Assembly: GCA_015067435.1 (NCBI GenBank)
Contig: SVMM01000014.1
Span: 1 to 64,000 of the forward strand
Direction: 5' to 3'
DNA length: 64,000 bases
Source of the DNA: Oscillospiraceae bacterium
GTDB taxonomy: Bacteria > Bacillota > Clostridia > Oscillospirales > Oscillospiraceae
This document shows, one piece after another, positions 35,296 through 44,087 of the stretch. The notes under the pieces are model-generated. The model was given only the letters and a program-made list of their open reading frames with translations, was not told the origin of the DNA and did not search any database. Position numbers and translations under genes: made by a program. Each line of letters opens with the position of its first letter. Position 1 is the stretch's first letter.

Positions 35296-36987
35296 TCAGC
35301 TAAGCTGGTTTCCGTCCAGCCACGCGCCGACGGACTCGCTGATCTCCTTCATGCAGCCCGGCTCGTAGGGCACCTTGAGCCCCGCGCCGCGCACCAAGTC
35401 CTCAAACGTCTGGGTGCCGCCCTTGTCGACGAGGGCGAGATAGCGCTTCCACGCGTCCTCGCGGTCGGCGAGCGAAGCCATCCAGAACTGGAACGCCACC
35501 GTCTGCGCCATGCAGTAATCTATATAGTAGAACGGGGAGCCGAAGATGTGCGTCTGGCGCTGCCAGAGCGCGCCGCGGCTGTAGAACGGCAGATCGCCGA
35601 AGTCCGTCCACGGGCGGTATTTCTTCTCTAAGTCCATCCACACGCCGTTGCGCTGTTCCGGCGTCAGCGTGGGATTCTCGTACATCACGTGCTGGAACTC
35701 GTCGACCATGCAGCCGTACGGGATGAAGGTCAGCGACTCCTCGCAGTGGGCGAGCTCGTACTTGCGCGTGGCGTCGCCGAAGAACAGGTGGTGATACGGC
35801 GCGGTCAAAAACTCCATGGACATGGAGTGGATCTCGCACGCCTCCATCGTCGGCCAGATCTGCTGGAGCAGATAGCCCCTGCCCATCGCGCGCCACGACT
35901 CGAACGCGTGCCCCGCCTCGTGCGTCAGCACGTCCACATCTGCGGAGGTGCCGTTGAAGTTGGAGAAGATGAACGGGGAGCGATAGTCGTAGATCTCGGT
36001 GCAGTAGCCGCCGGGCGCCTTGCCCTCCTTGCTCAGCACGTCCAGCAGGCCGCCGTCGTACATCATGCCGATGAACTCAGCGGTCTCCGGGCTGAGCTGG
36101 CGGTACATCGAAAGCCCCGCGGCGAGGATGTCGTCCGCCGTGCCCTGCGGGACGGGGTTGCCGTCCGGGAAGAGCAGCGCGTCGTCCCAGAACATCAGCT
36201 TGTCGACGCCGAGGCGCTTTTCCTGCGCCTTTTTGACCTTTGCCACCAGCGGAACGACGTCATGGGCGATCTGCTCGCGGAACGCGGCGACCTCCTTGGG
36301 GCCGTAGCAGTTGCGCCCCATGCGGTCGTAGCCGAGGGGGATAAAGTTGTCGTAGCCCATGACGCGGCCCTGCTCGTCGCGGTTCTTGACCAGCGCGTCA
36401 TAGAGCTCGTCGAGCTCCTCGCGGTGGCTGTCGAACCAGTTGGCGAAGGTCACATACGCCGCCTTGCGCACGGCACGGTCGGTGCTTTGCTGATAGGGGC
36501 CGAGCTTCGGCAGCGTCAGCTTCTTGCCGTCGAACTCCACGATGGCGGAGGCATAGAGCTTCTGATAGTCGCTGGAAAGCTTGTTCTCCTTCTGCCGCAG
36601 CTCGACCAGCTCGGGCTTGAAGCTGCGCGCGGCGATCTCCAGATCGGTGAAGAGCAGCCTGCCGTATTTCTTCTCCAGCGCGTCGCGGAACTTCGAGCCG
36701 AGCAGGGCTTGGTATATCTTCTTCTCCGGCTCTTCGAGCAGCGGCATACTCTCGTCGACGAAGTCATTCTCCCGGTCGTAGAACTCGTCCTTCGTGTCGA
36801 TGCTGTGCCGGATCATGGCGAGGTTTTCCGCTGTACTGATGTGCCCTGACACCTCATTAAAGCGATCGACCGCGGCGAACTGCTCCTCCGCGGTCTGCGC
36901 ATTCTCTATAGACGCCAGTATGTCCGCGTAAACAGCCTTGAGCTGCTCGATGTCCGGACGCTGGTAAATCATTTCCGAAAACTTCAT
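35296..36987 (-). CDS. M3 family oligoendopeptidase
   Basis: 563 residues, the length of the compact PepF-like clostridial group. The zinc motif HEAGH is near residue 353 (THEAGHAFESWRAMG), and the downstream glutamate ligand lies in the ACEIHSMSMEFLT segment. Cytoplasmic enzymes of this family cut short peptides, which fits the downstream Opp peptide importer. A near-consensus promoter lies 39 bases upstream of the ATG; the ribosome site AAGGAG is present. Likely first gene of a peptide-import-and-cleavage operon running to 27099. Confidence 0.93.
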   Translation of the reverse strand: MKFSEMIYQRPDIEQLKAVYADILASIENAQTAEEQFAAVDRFNEVSGHISTAENLAMIRHSIDTKDEFYDRENDFVDESMPLLEEPEKKIYQALLGSKFRDALEKKYGRLLFTDLEIAARSFKPELVELRQKENKLSSDYQKLYASAIVEFDGKKLTLPKLGPYQQSTDRAVRKAAYVTFANWFDSHREELDELYDALVKNRDEQGRVMGYDNFIPLGYDRMGRNCYGPKEVAAFREQIAHDVVPLVAKVKKAQEKRLGVDKLMFWDDALLFPDGNPVPQGTADDILAAGLSMYRQLSPETAEFIGMMYDGGLLDVLSKEGKAPGGYCTEIYDYRSPFIFSNFNGTSADVDVLTHEAGHAFESWRAMGRGYLLQQIWPTMEACEIHSMSMEFLTAPYHHLFFGDATRKYELAHCEESLTFIPYGCMVDEFQHVMYENPTLTPEQRNGVWMDLEKKYRPWTDFGDLPFYSRGALWQRQTHIFGSPFYYIDYCMAQTVAFQFWMASLADREDAWKRYLALVDKGGTQTFEDLVRGAGLKVPYEPGCMKEISESVGAWLDGNQLS

Positions 36988-37025
36988 GGGTACGCTCCTT
37001 AGTGTATTCTTTCACAGCGTGAGAC

Positions 37026-37054
37026 ATTATACGGCGAAAAAACACATAAGTCAA
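37026..37054 (-). promoter_or_regulatory. Promoter of the pepF-opp unit
   Basis: TTGACT (37054-37049) and TATAAT (37031-37026), spacing 17, on the minus strand. This is one of the best sigma-A matches in the window. Confidence 0.8.
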
Positions 37055-37184
37055 CCGTTTTTTGCCGTAATTTTTTGGTTATAATGACGAAAATATGCCA
37101 TTCCACCCATGTCGCACAAATGGTTACGGACGGCGGTCATTTTTTTCGGACGAATCCACAAAAAGCGCGTTCTCCGCCGCCTCC

Positions 37185-38534
37185 CTACGCGTCGTCAAAG
37201 CCATGTATCCAGTCGCTTTTCAGGTAGTAGATCAGGAAAAGCACCGAGCTGAGGCTCCATGTGATCGGATATGCAAAGAAAAGGAAGCGGATCTCGTGTA
37301 TGATGCGCATGGTCACGGTCAGGTACAGGATACGGCAGACGCACCACGTCGAGAGCATAATGAGCATGGAGACCTTTGCCTTGCCCGCGCCGCGGCAGAT
37401 GCCCGCGATGCAGTGGGAGAACGAGAGCGCGAAGAAGAACGGCAGCTCCGTGCGGCACTGGCGCGCGCCGATGGCAACGACGCCGGGGTCGTCATTGAAC
37501 ACGCCGATGAGCGTCGGCGCGAAATTCGCGATGGTCAGGCCGATCAGCTCTGCCAGGATGAGGCAGAAGGCGATGCCGAAGCGCGCCGCCTGCTTCGCGC
37601 GGTCATAGCGCTTCGCGCCGAGGTTCTGGCTGATGACCGTGGTCAGCGCCGCGGAAAAGCTGACCACCGGCAGAAAGCAGAAGCCCTCCAGCTTGGAATA
37701 GCTGCCGCACGCCGCCATGGCGTCCGAGCCGAAGGAGTTGATGTAGGTCTGCACGAGCACGTTCGCGATGGAGATGACGGAGTTCTGCACGCCGGCGGGG
37801 ATACCGTTGCGCACGATCTCGCGCAGCATGGCGCGGTCGAAGCCGATGCGCCGCCATTCGACGCGCACGGCGGCGCTCTTTTTCGTCAGTGCGGCAAAGC
37901 ACAGCAGCATGCTTGCGCCCTGCGCGATGGCGGTCGCCGCCGCGGCGGAGCCGACGCCCATGCCGAGCTTCGCCACGAACAGCAGGTCGAGCGCAACATT
38001 GAGAAGCGACGAGAAGATCAGGTAGTACAGCGGGCGGCGGCTGTCCCCCAGCGCGCGCATGATGCCCGTGAGCGTGTTGTACATCACCAGCGGCACCGCG
38101 CCGTAGAAATAGACGCGGAAGTAGAGCACCGAGCGGTCGATGACGTCCGGTGCCGTGCCCATCCAGCGCAGGATCGCCGGCGTCATCAGCACGCCGAACA
38201 CCGTCAGGAAGACGCCCGCGCACAGGCCGAAGGCGATGCTCGTGTGGATAGCAAGGCTCATCCTGTCATACTCCCGCGCGCCGAAGTAGCGGGAGATGAC
38301 CACGCCCGCGCCGATGGCGATTCCGCCGAAAAAACCGACCATCAGGAAAATGAGCGACCCGGACGAGCTGACAGCCGCCAGCGCCTCCTTGCCCAGATAG
38401 TTCCCCACGATCAGCGAGTCGACCGAGTTGTAGAGCTGCTGGAACAGCTGGCTGAGGAACAGCGGCGCGGCGAAGCGCAGCAGCACGCCGCGGATATCGC
38501 CCTGCGTCAGGTCCTGTGTCTGCGCGGCAGCCAT
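37185..38534 (-). CDS. MATE family efflux transporter
   Basis: 449 residues with twelve predicted helices. Family signatures are visible: RFAAPLFLSQLFQQLYNSVDSLIVGNYLG at the start, GAGVVISRYFGA, and the second-half repeat NGIPAGVQNSVISIANVLVQTYINSFG. Such pumps export cationic compounds in exchange for sodium or protons. It starts 72 bases downstream of the radical SAM gene; no clear terminator is seen after its stop. Confidence 0.94.
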   Translation of the reverse strand: MAAAQTQDLTQGDIRGVLLRFAAPLFLSQLFQQLYNSVDSLIVGNYLGKEALAAVSSSGSLIFLMVGFFGGIAIGAGVVISRYFGAREYDRMSLAIHTSIAFGLCAGVFLTVFGVLMTPAILRWMGTAPDVIDRSVLYFRVYFYGAVPLVMYNTLTGIMRALGDSRRPLYYLIFSSLLNVALDLLFVAKLGMGVGSAAAATAIAQGASMLLCFAALTKKSAAVRVEWRRIGFDRAMLREIVRNGIPAGVQNSVISIANVLVQTYINSFGSDAMAACGSYSKLEGFCFLPVVSFSAALTTVISQNLGAKRYDRAKQAARFGIAFCLILAELIGLTIANFAPTLIGVFNDDPGVVAIGARQCRTELPFFFALSFSHCIAGICRGAGKAKVSMLIMLSTWCVCRILYLTVTMRIIHEIRFLFFAYPITWSLSSVLFLIYYLKSDWIHGFDDA

Positions 38535-38571
38535 GCGCCCGCCCCCTTTCCCTTCATATTATATATTGGTG

Positions 38572-38599
38572 TCCGCCGCGATTTGCAGTCTGCGGCGGA
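38572..38599 (-). other. Stem-loop after the radical SAM gene
   Basis: TCCGCCGC (38572-38579) pairs with GCGGCGGA (38592-38599), eight bases after the stop. There is no U-tract. It may be a weak terminator or part of the MATE leader. Confidence 0.35.
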
Positions 38600-38606
38600 A
38601 AAATGC

Positions 38607-39434
38607 TCAGCAGTTGCCGGTGTAGACGTATCGCAGCGACTCCCGCGCCACGTCCGCGAGACGGTAGACCGTCTCCACCGGCGTCGGATCGCGGTCCGTC
38701 ATCTGAAAACGCGGGAAAAAGCGCGAGAGGTGCAGCGGGATCTCCGGATCGATCGATGCGAGCCACTGCGCCAGCGCGCGAATTTGCTCCTCGTCGTCGT
38801 TTCCGCCGGGGACGACCAGCGTCGTCACCTCGACGTGGCACCGTTCCGCCGCGATGGCGATATTGCGCTTCACGGTCGCCAGATTGCCGCCGAGGCGGCG
38901 ATACCACAGGGGATCAAAGCCCTTGAGGTCGATGTTCGCCGCGTCGATGAGCGGAAGCAGCGCGCGCCATGCGTGCTCCTCGATGGTGCCGTTCGTCACC
39001 AGCACGTTCGCCATGCCGCGCGCGCGGACGGCCTCGGCGCAGTCCCTGACGTACTCGTAGCAGATCAGCGGCTCGTTGTAGGTATAGGCGACGCCGATGT
39101 TGCCGCGCGGCGCCAGCCTCTCCGCCAGCGCGGCAAGCTCCTCCGGCGAGACCTCCTCCGTGTTCAGCTCGCTCTCTCCCGCCATGGAGATCTCGTGGTT
39201 CTGGCAGAACGGGCAGCGCAGGTTGCAGCCGAAGCCGCCGATGGACAGGATCATGCTCCCGCTGCGGAAGCGCCGCAGCGGCTTTTTTTCGATAGGGTCG
39301 AGCGCGAGGCTGACGACCTTGCCGTAGCCCAGCGGCACGATCCTGCCGCCGCGGTTCGCCCGCGCGCGGCAGACGCCCGTCTGCCCCTCGTCGAGGGAAC
39401 AGCGGTGAAAACAGAGATTGCAGGCCTTTTTCAT
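38607..39434 (-). CDS. amrS: AmmeMemoRadiSam system radical SAM enzyme
   Basis: 275 residues, slightly short. The radical SAM cluster motif is GCNLRCPFC (Cys70, Cys74, Cys77). An N-terminal cysteine-rich element (CNLCFHRCSLDEGQTGVC) precedes it, as in this subgroup. The barrel continues with AYTYNEPLICYEYV and ANIDLKGFD, and ends with the family's YVYTGNC, where the last cysteine is conserved. The family is named after its constant linkage with AMMECR1 and Memo; a substrate is not known to me. The start overlaps the fused Memo-AMMECR1 gene by four bases. Confidence 0.92.
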   Translation of the reverse strand: MKKACNLCFHRCSLDEGQTGVCRARANRGGRIVPLGYGKVVSLALDPIEKKPLRRFRSGSMILSIGGFGCNLRCPFCQNHEISMAGESELNTEEVSPEELAALAERLAPRGNIGVAYTYNEPLICYEYVRDCAEAVRARGMANVLVTNGTIEEHAWRALLPLIDAANIDLKGFDPLWYRRLGGNLATVKRNIAIAAERCHVEVTTLVVPGGNDDEEQIRALAQWLASIDPEIPLHLSRFFPRFQMTDRDPTPVETVYRLADVARESLRYVYTGNC

Positions 39435-40819
39435 GTGTGCCGCACCACCTCAAAGCGCTCCAGCCGGACCGGCTCGCCCGCGGCGATACCGCCCTTGCGC
39501 CGCGCAATGTCGATCTGCTCGTCCACGGTGTCGACGCCCTCCAGATCGGGCAGCAGTAGCCCGCGGCGCGCGCCGCGCGAAACGATGACGCCGTAGCGCT
39601 TCACGTCCAGCTGCGCCGGCGAGTCGATCGGCTCCGGCGCGCCGAGCACGTCGACGCTGTACTCGATGCCCTCCAGCTCGCCGGCGCGCACCGGCGGGAA
39701 GCGCGGGTCGCGCGAGCAGGCGGACACCGCGTTCTGCACGATCTCCCACGCCACGCTCTCCGTCGTCGGCGCGGTGGTGCCGATGCAGCCGCGCAGCGCG
39801 CCGCCGGCGTGCAGGGACACGAACGACCCCGCCCGCGCGCGCAGCATCTCGTCCGGCAACCCATCCGGCAGCCTGTCCAGCGGCCTGCCCGTGCGCACAT
39901 AGGTCTCCAGCGACAGCCGCGCCAGCTTCACCCATGGGTCCTCCGCCGCCTTGCGCGCCGCGAGCCGATTCCGCTGCGCAGCGATATATGCATTTTCAAA
40001 CCGGCGGGAATCGTCCCGCCCCGTCACCGTGAACACGGCGACGCCGTAGCCCACGCCGAAAGGCCCCTCGTGGCTGAGCAGCTCCGGCTCGACCGCGAGG
40101 CCGTCCAGCGCGCCCGCCATGATCTGGAACGAGCGCTGGCCGCACTCCGCGGCGCGGTCGCAAAGCCCCTGGTCCATCGTGAGGAAGCGCAAAAAGTCGC
40201 CCGACGCCATCGCCTGCGTTACCTGCTCGTCGTAAACGGGGCCCTCCTGCGCGAAGCCGTATGGACCGTCGCGGCGCAGCTTGTGCGAGAGATCGCCGCT
40301 TGCGACGAACACGGCGCGTCGCCCCAGCTTTTCCGCCGCCCGTGCGAGGCAGACGCCCAGCCGATAGTGCTCCAGCGGCGAAAAGCCGGAGAGGCCCACG
40401 CGGACGATTGGGCAGTCGACGCCCTCCGCGCGCAGGAACCACAGCGGAATGAACGTGCCGTGGTCAATGGATGCGTCGCGCTCGCCCAGCGTGCCGGCGG
40501 CGATGCCCGCCGCCTCTGCCAGCGCGATCGCCTCGCGGCGCAGCTCCGTGTCATAGCGCACATCCAGCCGCGTCGACGCCGCGCCGAAGCTGCGCATATC
40601 GCCCGAGGCTGCAAGCCCCGGCGAGATGTGGAAGTAATCGGAATACATCACCGAATGCGGCGTCGTCACGACCAGCGCATCCGGCTCCCACGCCGCGACG
40701 CGTTTTGCCGCGGCGCGGTAGGCATCGACGGTCGACTGGATGCCGCGCTCCCGTCCCCCGCCGACGGCGGGGATGATGAGCGGCGGATGCGGAACAATGA
40801 TCGCACCGGGGATCGACAT
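39431..40819 (-). CDS. Fused Memo-AMMECR1 protein (AmmeMemoRadiSam system)
   Basis: 462 residues containing two normally separate proteins. Residues ~1-270 are a Memo/LigB-like class III dioxygenase fold with histidine motifs VVTTPHSVM (~His55) and IDHGTFIPLWFL (~His119), ASGDLSHKL, and ECGQRSF with the conserved Cys. Residues ~280-460 are AMMECR1, with the invariant LRGCIGT near residue 342 and SACSRDPRFPPV. Fusion of the two in one chain, overlapping the radical SAM gene, supports a three-domain enzyme system on one substrate. The reaction is not established from sequence. Confidence 0.93.
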   Translation of the reverse strand: MSIPGAIIVPHPPLIIPAVGGGRERGIQSTVDAYRAAAKRVAAWEPDALVVTTPHSVMYSDYFHISPGLAASGDMRSFGAASTRLDVRYDTELRREAIALAEAAGIAAGTLGERDASIDHGTFIPLWFLRAEGVDCPIVRVGLSGFSPLEHYRLGVCLARAAEKLGRRAVFVASGDLSHKLRRDGPYGFAQEGPVYDEQVTQAMASGDFLRFLTMDQGLCDRAAECGQRSFQIMAGALDGLAVEPELLSHEGPFGVGYGVAVFTVTGRDDSRRFENAYIAAQRNRLAARKAAEDPWVKLARLSLETYVRTGRPLDRLPDGLPDEMLRARAGSFVSLHAGGALRGCIGTTAPTTESVAWEIVQNAVSACSRDPRFPPVRAGELEGIEYSVDVLGAPEPIDSPAQLDVKRYGVIVSRGARRGLLLPDLEGVDTVDEQIDIARRKGGIAAGEPVRLERFEVVRHT

Positions 40820-40851
40820 GGAACACGCTCCTTTCCCACATACAGATGGAT

Positions 40852-40886
40852 TCTCCCGAACGCCCCGTGCGGAAACGTTCGGGAGA
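40852..40886 (-). terminator. Stem-loop after degV
   Basis: An 11-bp perfect stem (40852-40862 with 40876-40886) in the 79-base gap between the DegV stop and the Memo-AMMECR1 start. There is no strong U-tract; it is a probable weak terminator. Confidence 0.5.
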
Positions 40887-40898
40887 CAGCTTGCTTTG

Positions 40899-41783
40899 TC
40901 AGTCGGGGCTGCGGCCGCCGCAGAGGTAGAACACCGTCAGCAGTCCCGGTCCGCAGTGCGCGCCGATGACCACGCCCAGCGAGGTGATCGTGATCTCGCC
41001 CAACTGCGGATACGCGGCCTTGACCGTATCGCGGACAACCTCCGCGTCCGCCAGGCAGTCCGCGTGCAGAATGTGGATCTCCGTCCCGGCGGCGTCGATC
41101 TTCGAGAGGTCGTGCTCGATGCCGTCGATAATGCTCTTGAGCGCCGCCTTGCGGCCGCGCGCCTTCTCCACCACGTCCAGCGTGCCGGCGTCGGGCACGT
41201 AGAGCACCGGCTTGATGCTCAAAAGCGAGCCGACCAGCGCGGACGCGTTGGACACGCGTCCGCCCATCTTCAGGTATTTGAGGTCGTCCACCGTAAAGCG
41301 GTGCGCGATCTTGAGCTTGTTCGCCTCGCCCCAGTCCACAACGTCGGTGAAGCTCATCCCGGTTTCCATGCGCCGCACCATGTTCTGCACCAGCAGGCCA
41401 AGCCCGCCTGAGATGCAGCGCGTATCCATCACATAAAGGCTCTGCTCGGGGTACTTCTTGACGATCTCCGCCGCCGCCTCGCGGCAGTTTTCAAAGGAGG
41501 CGGACATCTTCTGTGACATATCGAGGAAGATCACGTCCTTGCCGCTGCCCAGCAGTTCCTCAAAGAACTCAAGGTACTGGAATTTGTTGATCATCGAGGT
41601 TTTGAGCAGGTTTCCCCCGCGCATCCCCGCGTACACCGCGGCGCGGCTTTCCTCGCGGCAGTCGTCCGTGAACGCCTCGTCGTTGACCGTATATTGGTAA
41701 CTGATGAAAGGTACGTTGTGCTCGTCCAGCCACGTCCGCGGCAGATCCGACGTCGAGGACGTGGCAATGATGTAATCCGCCAT
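40899..41783 (-). CDS. DegV family fatty-acid-binding protein
   Basis: 294 residues, normal length. The opening ATSSTSDLP contains the conserved serine pair; DMSQKMSASFENCR and the second fatty-acid contact region RVSNASALVGSLLSIKPVL are present. DegV/FakB proteins present fatty acids to the FakA kinase; no fakA is seen here. Divergent from the GH31 gene, with a palindromic operator in the shared 251-base gap. The ribosome site is GGAGG. Confidence 0.92.
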   Translation of the reverse strand: MADYIIATSSTSDLPRTWLDEHNVPFISYQYTVNDEAFTDDCREESRAAVYAGMRGGNLLKTSMINKFQYLEFFEELLGSGKDVIFLDMSQKMSASFENCREAAAEIVKKYPEQSLYVMDTRCISGGLGLLVQNMVRRMETGMSFTDVVDWGEANKLKIAHRFTVDDLKYLKMGGRVSNASALVGSLLSIKPVLYVPDAGTLDVVEKARGRKAALKSIIDGIEHDLSKIDAAGTEIHILHADCLADAEVVRDTVKAAYPQLGEITITSLGVVIGAHCGPGLLTVFYLCGGRSPD

Positions 41784-41869
41784 GATTTTCCTCCAAGAAT
41801 TGCAAGAATAATAGACTCATTTAATGCAAATCTATGTGGTCCGGCAAGAAAAATCTTCCTGCCTTTTAC

Positions 41870-41888
41870 TGTGATATATCATATCACA
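41870..41888. promoter_or_regulatory. Palindromic operator between degV and the GH31 gene
   Basis: TGTGATAT (41870-41877) and its exact complement ATATCACA (41881-41888) flank a 3-base centre. It is AT-rich in a GC-rich region and lies between two divergent starts. The binding protein is unknown and no regulator gene is adjacent. Confidence 0.55.
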
Positions 41889-42034
41889 ACCCGAAGCGGA
41901 TGGGCAAGCGGTTTTCTGAAAAATCACGCCCATTTTGGTATAAACCGCCTCCCGCACGGCGCGCGGTTGACTTTGCCGGAAAGCCATATTATGATGAAAA
42001 AAAACGACGGCGGCGCGAAAGGCGGTGCGAGGCG

Positions 42035-44038
42035 ATGCTGCAAATGACGATGGATCACGGGAGCTGGGCGCTGGCGCTGGACGGCGCCGAGCTCGCCGCG
42101 CACACGCCGGAGCGTCCCTTCATCACGGCGCTGCGGCTGGAATCGGGTACCCGCACCGTTTTCGGCAGCGCGCGGGAACAGGTTCGCGAAATCGAACGAA
42201 TCCCGCTGACCGACGTGGCGCAGGGCGCAGCGGGCGAGACCGTCTTTCGCGGCGGAGATCACGTCGCGACTGTCACCGTCAGCGAAACGGACGGCGCGGC
42301 GCGGCTGGTGTTCAACGGCGAGGAGGGCTTGGCGTACGAGCTTCGCCTCCCCGCCATCGACGGCGAGGCGGTCTTCGGCGGAGGCGCGCAAGGTCAAAAT
42401 GTAAACCTTCGCGGCGATATGGTTTCCTTTTTTGTAAACGAATCGCTGCATTTGTCAACCACCCCGCAAAAATCCTTTATTTCCCGTGCAATACACCGCG
42501 AAAAGCCCTGCGGCGCCGCTGCTTCCGTCGCGCCCATGCCCGTGTTCGTCACCGACCGCGGACGATTGATCCTCTTCGAGACCACAGCGGGCGGCTCTGC
42601 CCGCTTCGGGGACAGCGAGTACCTGTTCCGGTTCGACCGCTGTCCGGACGCGCTGCTGCTCAGGCGCGGTGCCGACTACCCCACTCTCGCCCGAATCCTC
42701 GCCGCGCGCTTCCCAAACCGGCAGTACCTCCCCGGCTGGTGCTTCGACGGCATGATCCTGAACCTCCGGGGTAATGCAAATTCGGTTCTGGAGAAAACGC
42801 TTGCCATGCTCGACACCGGCGCAGCCGTGTGCTGCGTATGGAGTCCGGACTGGTTCGGCGCCGTTCCAGCCGACGCGGATCAGCAAGTAATATGGAATCA
42901 GGAGATCGATAAGTCTCTACGCCCAAGTCTCGCCGACGCGATCGGCGTGCTGCGCGATCACGGCGTCCGCTTCCTCTGTTCCGTCAGCCCCTGTCTCGTT
43001 CGGAACGGTGTGCTCTACGAGCTGTTCCGAAAAAACGGCTGGCTCGTCACCCGTCAAAACGGTGAGGTCTATCACGATAAGTCTATTTTATGCAGTTTCG
43101 GAATGATAGACCTAACAAATCCGGAGGCGCTTGCCTATGTCAGGGACGTGCTCATCGGACGCGGTATGCTCGACCTCGGCGTCTCCGGCTGGATGGCGGA
43201 CTGCGGCGCGTATCCTCCCCCGGACTGCGTGCTGCATGGCGGCGACGTGCGGACGCTGCGCGGCACGTGGCCGACGCTCTGGGCAAGGGTCAATCGCGAG
43301 GCGATCGAGGCGCATGGAGACGACGATGCGTTCTTCCTCCTGCGCGGCGGCTGCCCCGGCATACAGGAATACGCGCCAGCCCTCTGGAACGCGGATTTTC
43401 GCGTCGGTTCCGCCCTCGATCGAGCCCTGCCCCACGCCATGACGTCAGCCTTCTCTCTCGGCTTTTCCGGCGTGCCGATAGCGTACTGCGGCGCGCTTGA
43501 TCCCCACTCCTCCGGCGCACGCCGTCAGGATGCGGAGCCGCTCATCCGCCGGATGGAGGCGGACGCCTTTAACTGGCTCCTTCCATTCCGTGAGTCAATC
43601 GATTCTCACGGTGCTTCGCCGCTCGACGACCCCGCCGTCAGACTCCACGCGGTTCGGCTGAGCAATGTTCGCAGGGCATTGCGTCCGTATTTTGTCAGGA
43701 TTGCCGCGCAAGCACGGGAGGGGCTGCCCGCAATCCGACCGGATTTTTATAAGTCGATGCATTTTTCTATTTCCCGCGATCCATACTCCTATTTTCTGGG
43801 CGACGATCTTTACGTCTGTCCCGTGCTGCGGCGCAAGGCGGACAGGCGCAGGGTGTTCCTCCCCCGCGGCGTGTGGGTACACCTCTGGTCCGGCAAGGTC
43901 TACACCGGCGGCGAGCGGTACGACGTCCCCGCGCCGCCGGGAGAGATCCCGGTTTTCTATCGTGCAGACAGCGAGTCTATCGAATTGTTCCGCGAAGCCG
44001 GCGCGAAATACAATCTGCTGTCGTGGGAGGGCAAATAA
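42035..44038 (+). CDS. GH31 family glycosidase (sulfoquinovosidase-like branch)
   Basis: 667 residues from ATG 42035 (weak site GCGAGG; the 41834 start gives an unnatural basic leader). An N-terminal beta sandwich precedes a (beta/alpha)8 barrel. The nucleophile motif GWMADCGAYPPPD keeps the Asp of GWMADFGEYLP, and the acid/base Asp is in WNADF, where relatives read WAGDQ. RGGCPGIQEYAPALWNADF, TWPTLWARVNREAI and FSLGFSGV resemble the YihQ branch. GH31 enzymes release alpha-linked glucose, xylose or sulfoquinovose; the last is suggested but not proved. No signal peptide, so cytoplasmic. No sugar transporter or sulfoglycolytic genes adjoin it. Its codon use looks somewhat less GC-biased than that of its neighbours. 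Confidence 0.82.
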   Translation: MLQMTMDHGSWALALDGAELAAHTPERPFITALRLESGTRTVFGSAREQVREIERIPLTDVAQGAAGETVFRGGDHVATVTVSETDGAARLVFNGEEGLAYELRLPAIDGEAVFGGGAQGQNVNLRGDMVSFFVNESLHLSTTPQKSFISRAIHREKPCGAAASVAPMPVFVTDRGRLILFETTAGGSARFGDSEYLFRFDRCPDALLLRRGADYPTLARILAARFPNRQYLPGWCFDGMILNLRGNANSVLEKTLAMLDTGAAVCCVWSPDWFGAVPADADQQVIWNQEIDKSLRPSLADAIGVLRDHGVRFLCSVSPCLVRNGVLYELFRKNGWLVTRQNGEVYHDKSILCSFGMIDLTNPEALAYVRDVLIGRGMLDLGVSGWMADCGAYPPPDCVLHGGDVRTLRGTWPTLWARVNREAIEAHGDDDAFFLLRGGCPGIQEYAPALWNADFRVGSALDRALPHAMTSAFSLGFSGVPIAYCGALDPHSSGARRQDAEPLIRRMEADAFNWLLPFRESIDSHGASPLDDPAVRLHAVRLSNVRRALRPYFVRIAAQAREGLPAIRPDFYKSMHFSISRDPYSYFLGDDLYVCPVLRRKADRRRVFLPRGVWVHLWSGKVYTGGERYDVPAPPGEIPVFYRADSESIELFREAGAKYNLLSWEGK

Positions 44039-44069
44039 ACAGGGTGCGGAAATGGCTCCGCACCCTGTT
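44038..44069. terminator. Bidirectional terminator between GH31 and D,D-carboxypeptidase genes
   Basis: A perfect 13-bp stem (44038-44050 with 44057-44069), 6-nt loop, flanked by T-containing tracts on both strands between two convergent genes. Confidence 0.75.
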
Positions 44070-44087
44070 CTTTGTTGTCTTCGTTTG

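Noticed and set aside
32848-35631. A 927-codon open frame on the plus strand
   Set aside because: It is antisense to oppA, the 34753 membrane protein and part of the M3 peptidase, which are clear family members. Its translation is Val/Gly/Arg-rich without domains. Such mirror frames are common in GC-rich DNA.
41870-41888. Reading the palindrome as a CRP site
   Set aside because: TGTGA and TCACA are present but spaced nine rather than six bases apart. A different regulator is more likely.
41834-42034. Upstream extension of the GH31 protein to 41834
   Set aside because: The extra residues are basic and repetitive, the region contains the palindromic operator, and GH31 homology begins after 42035.
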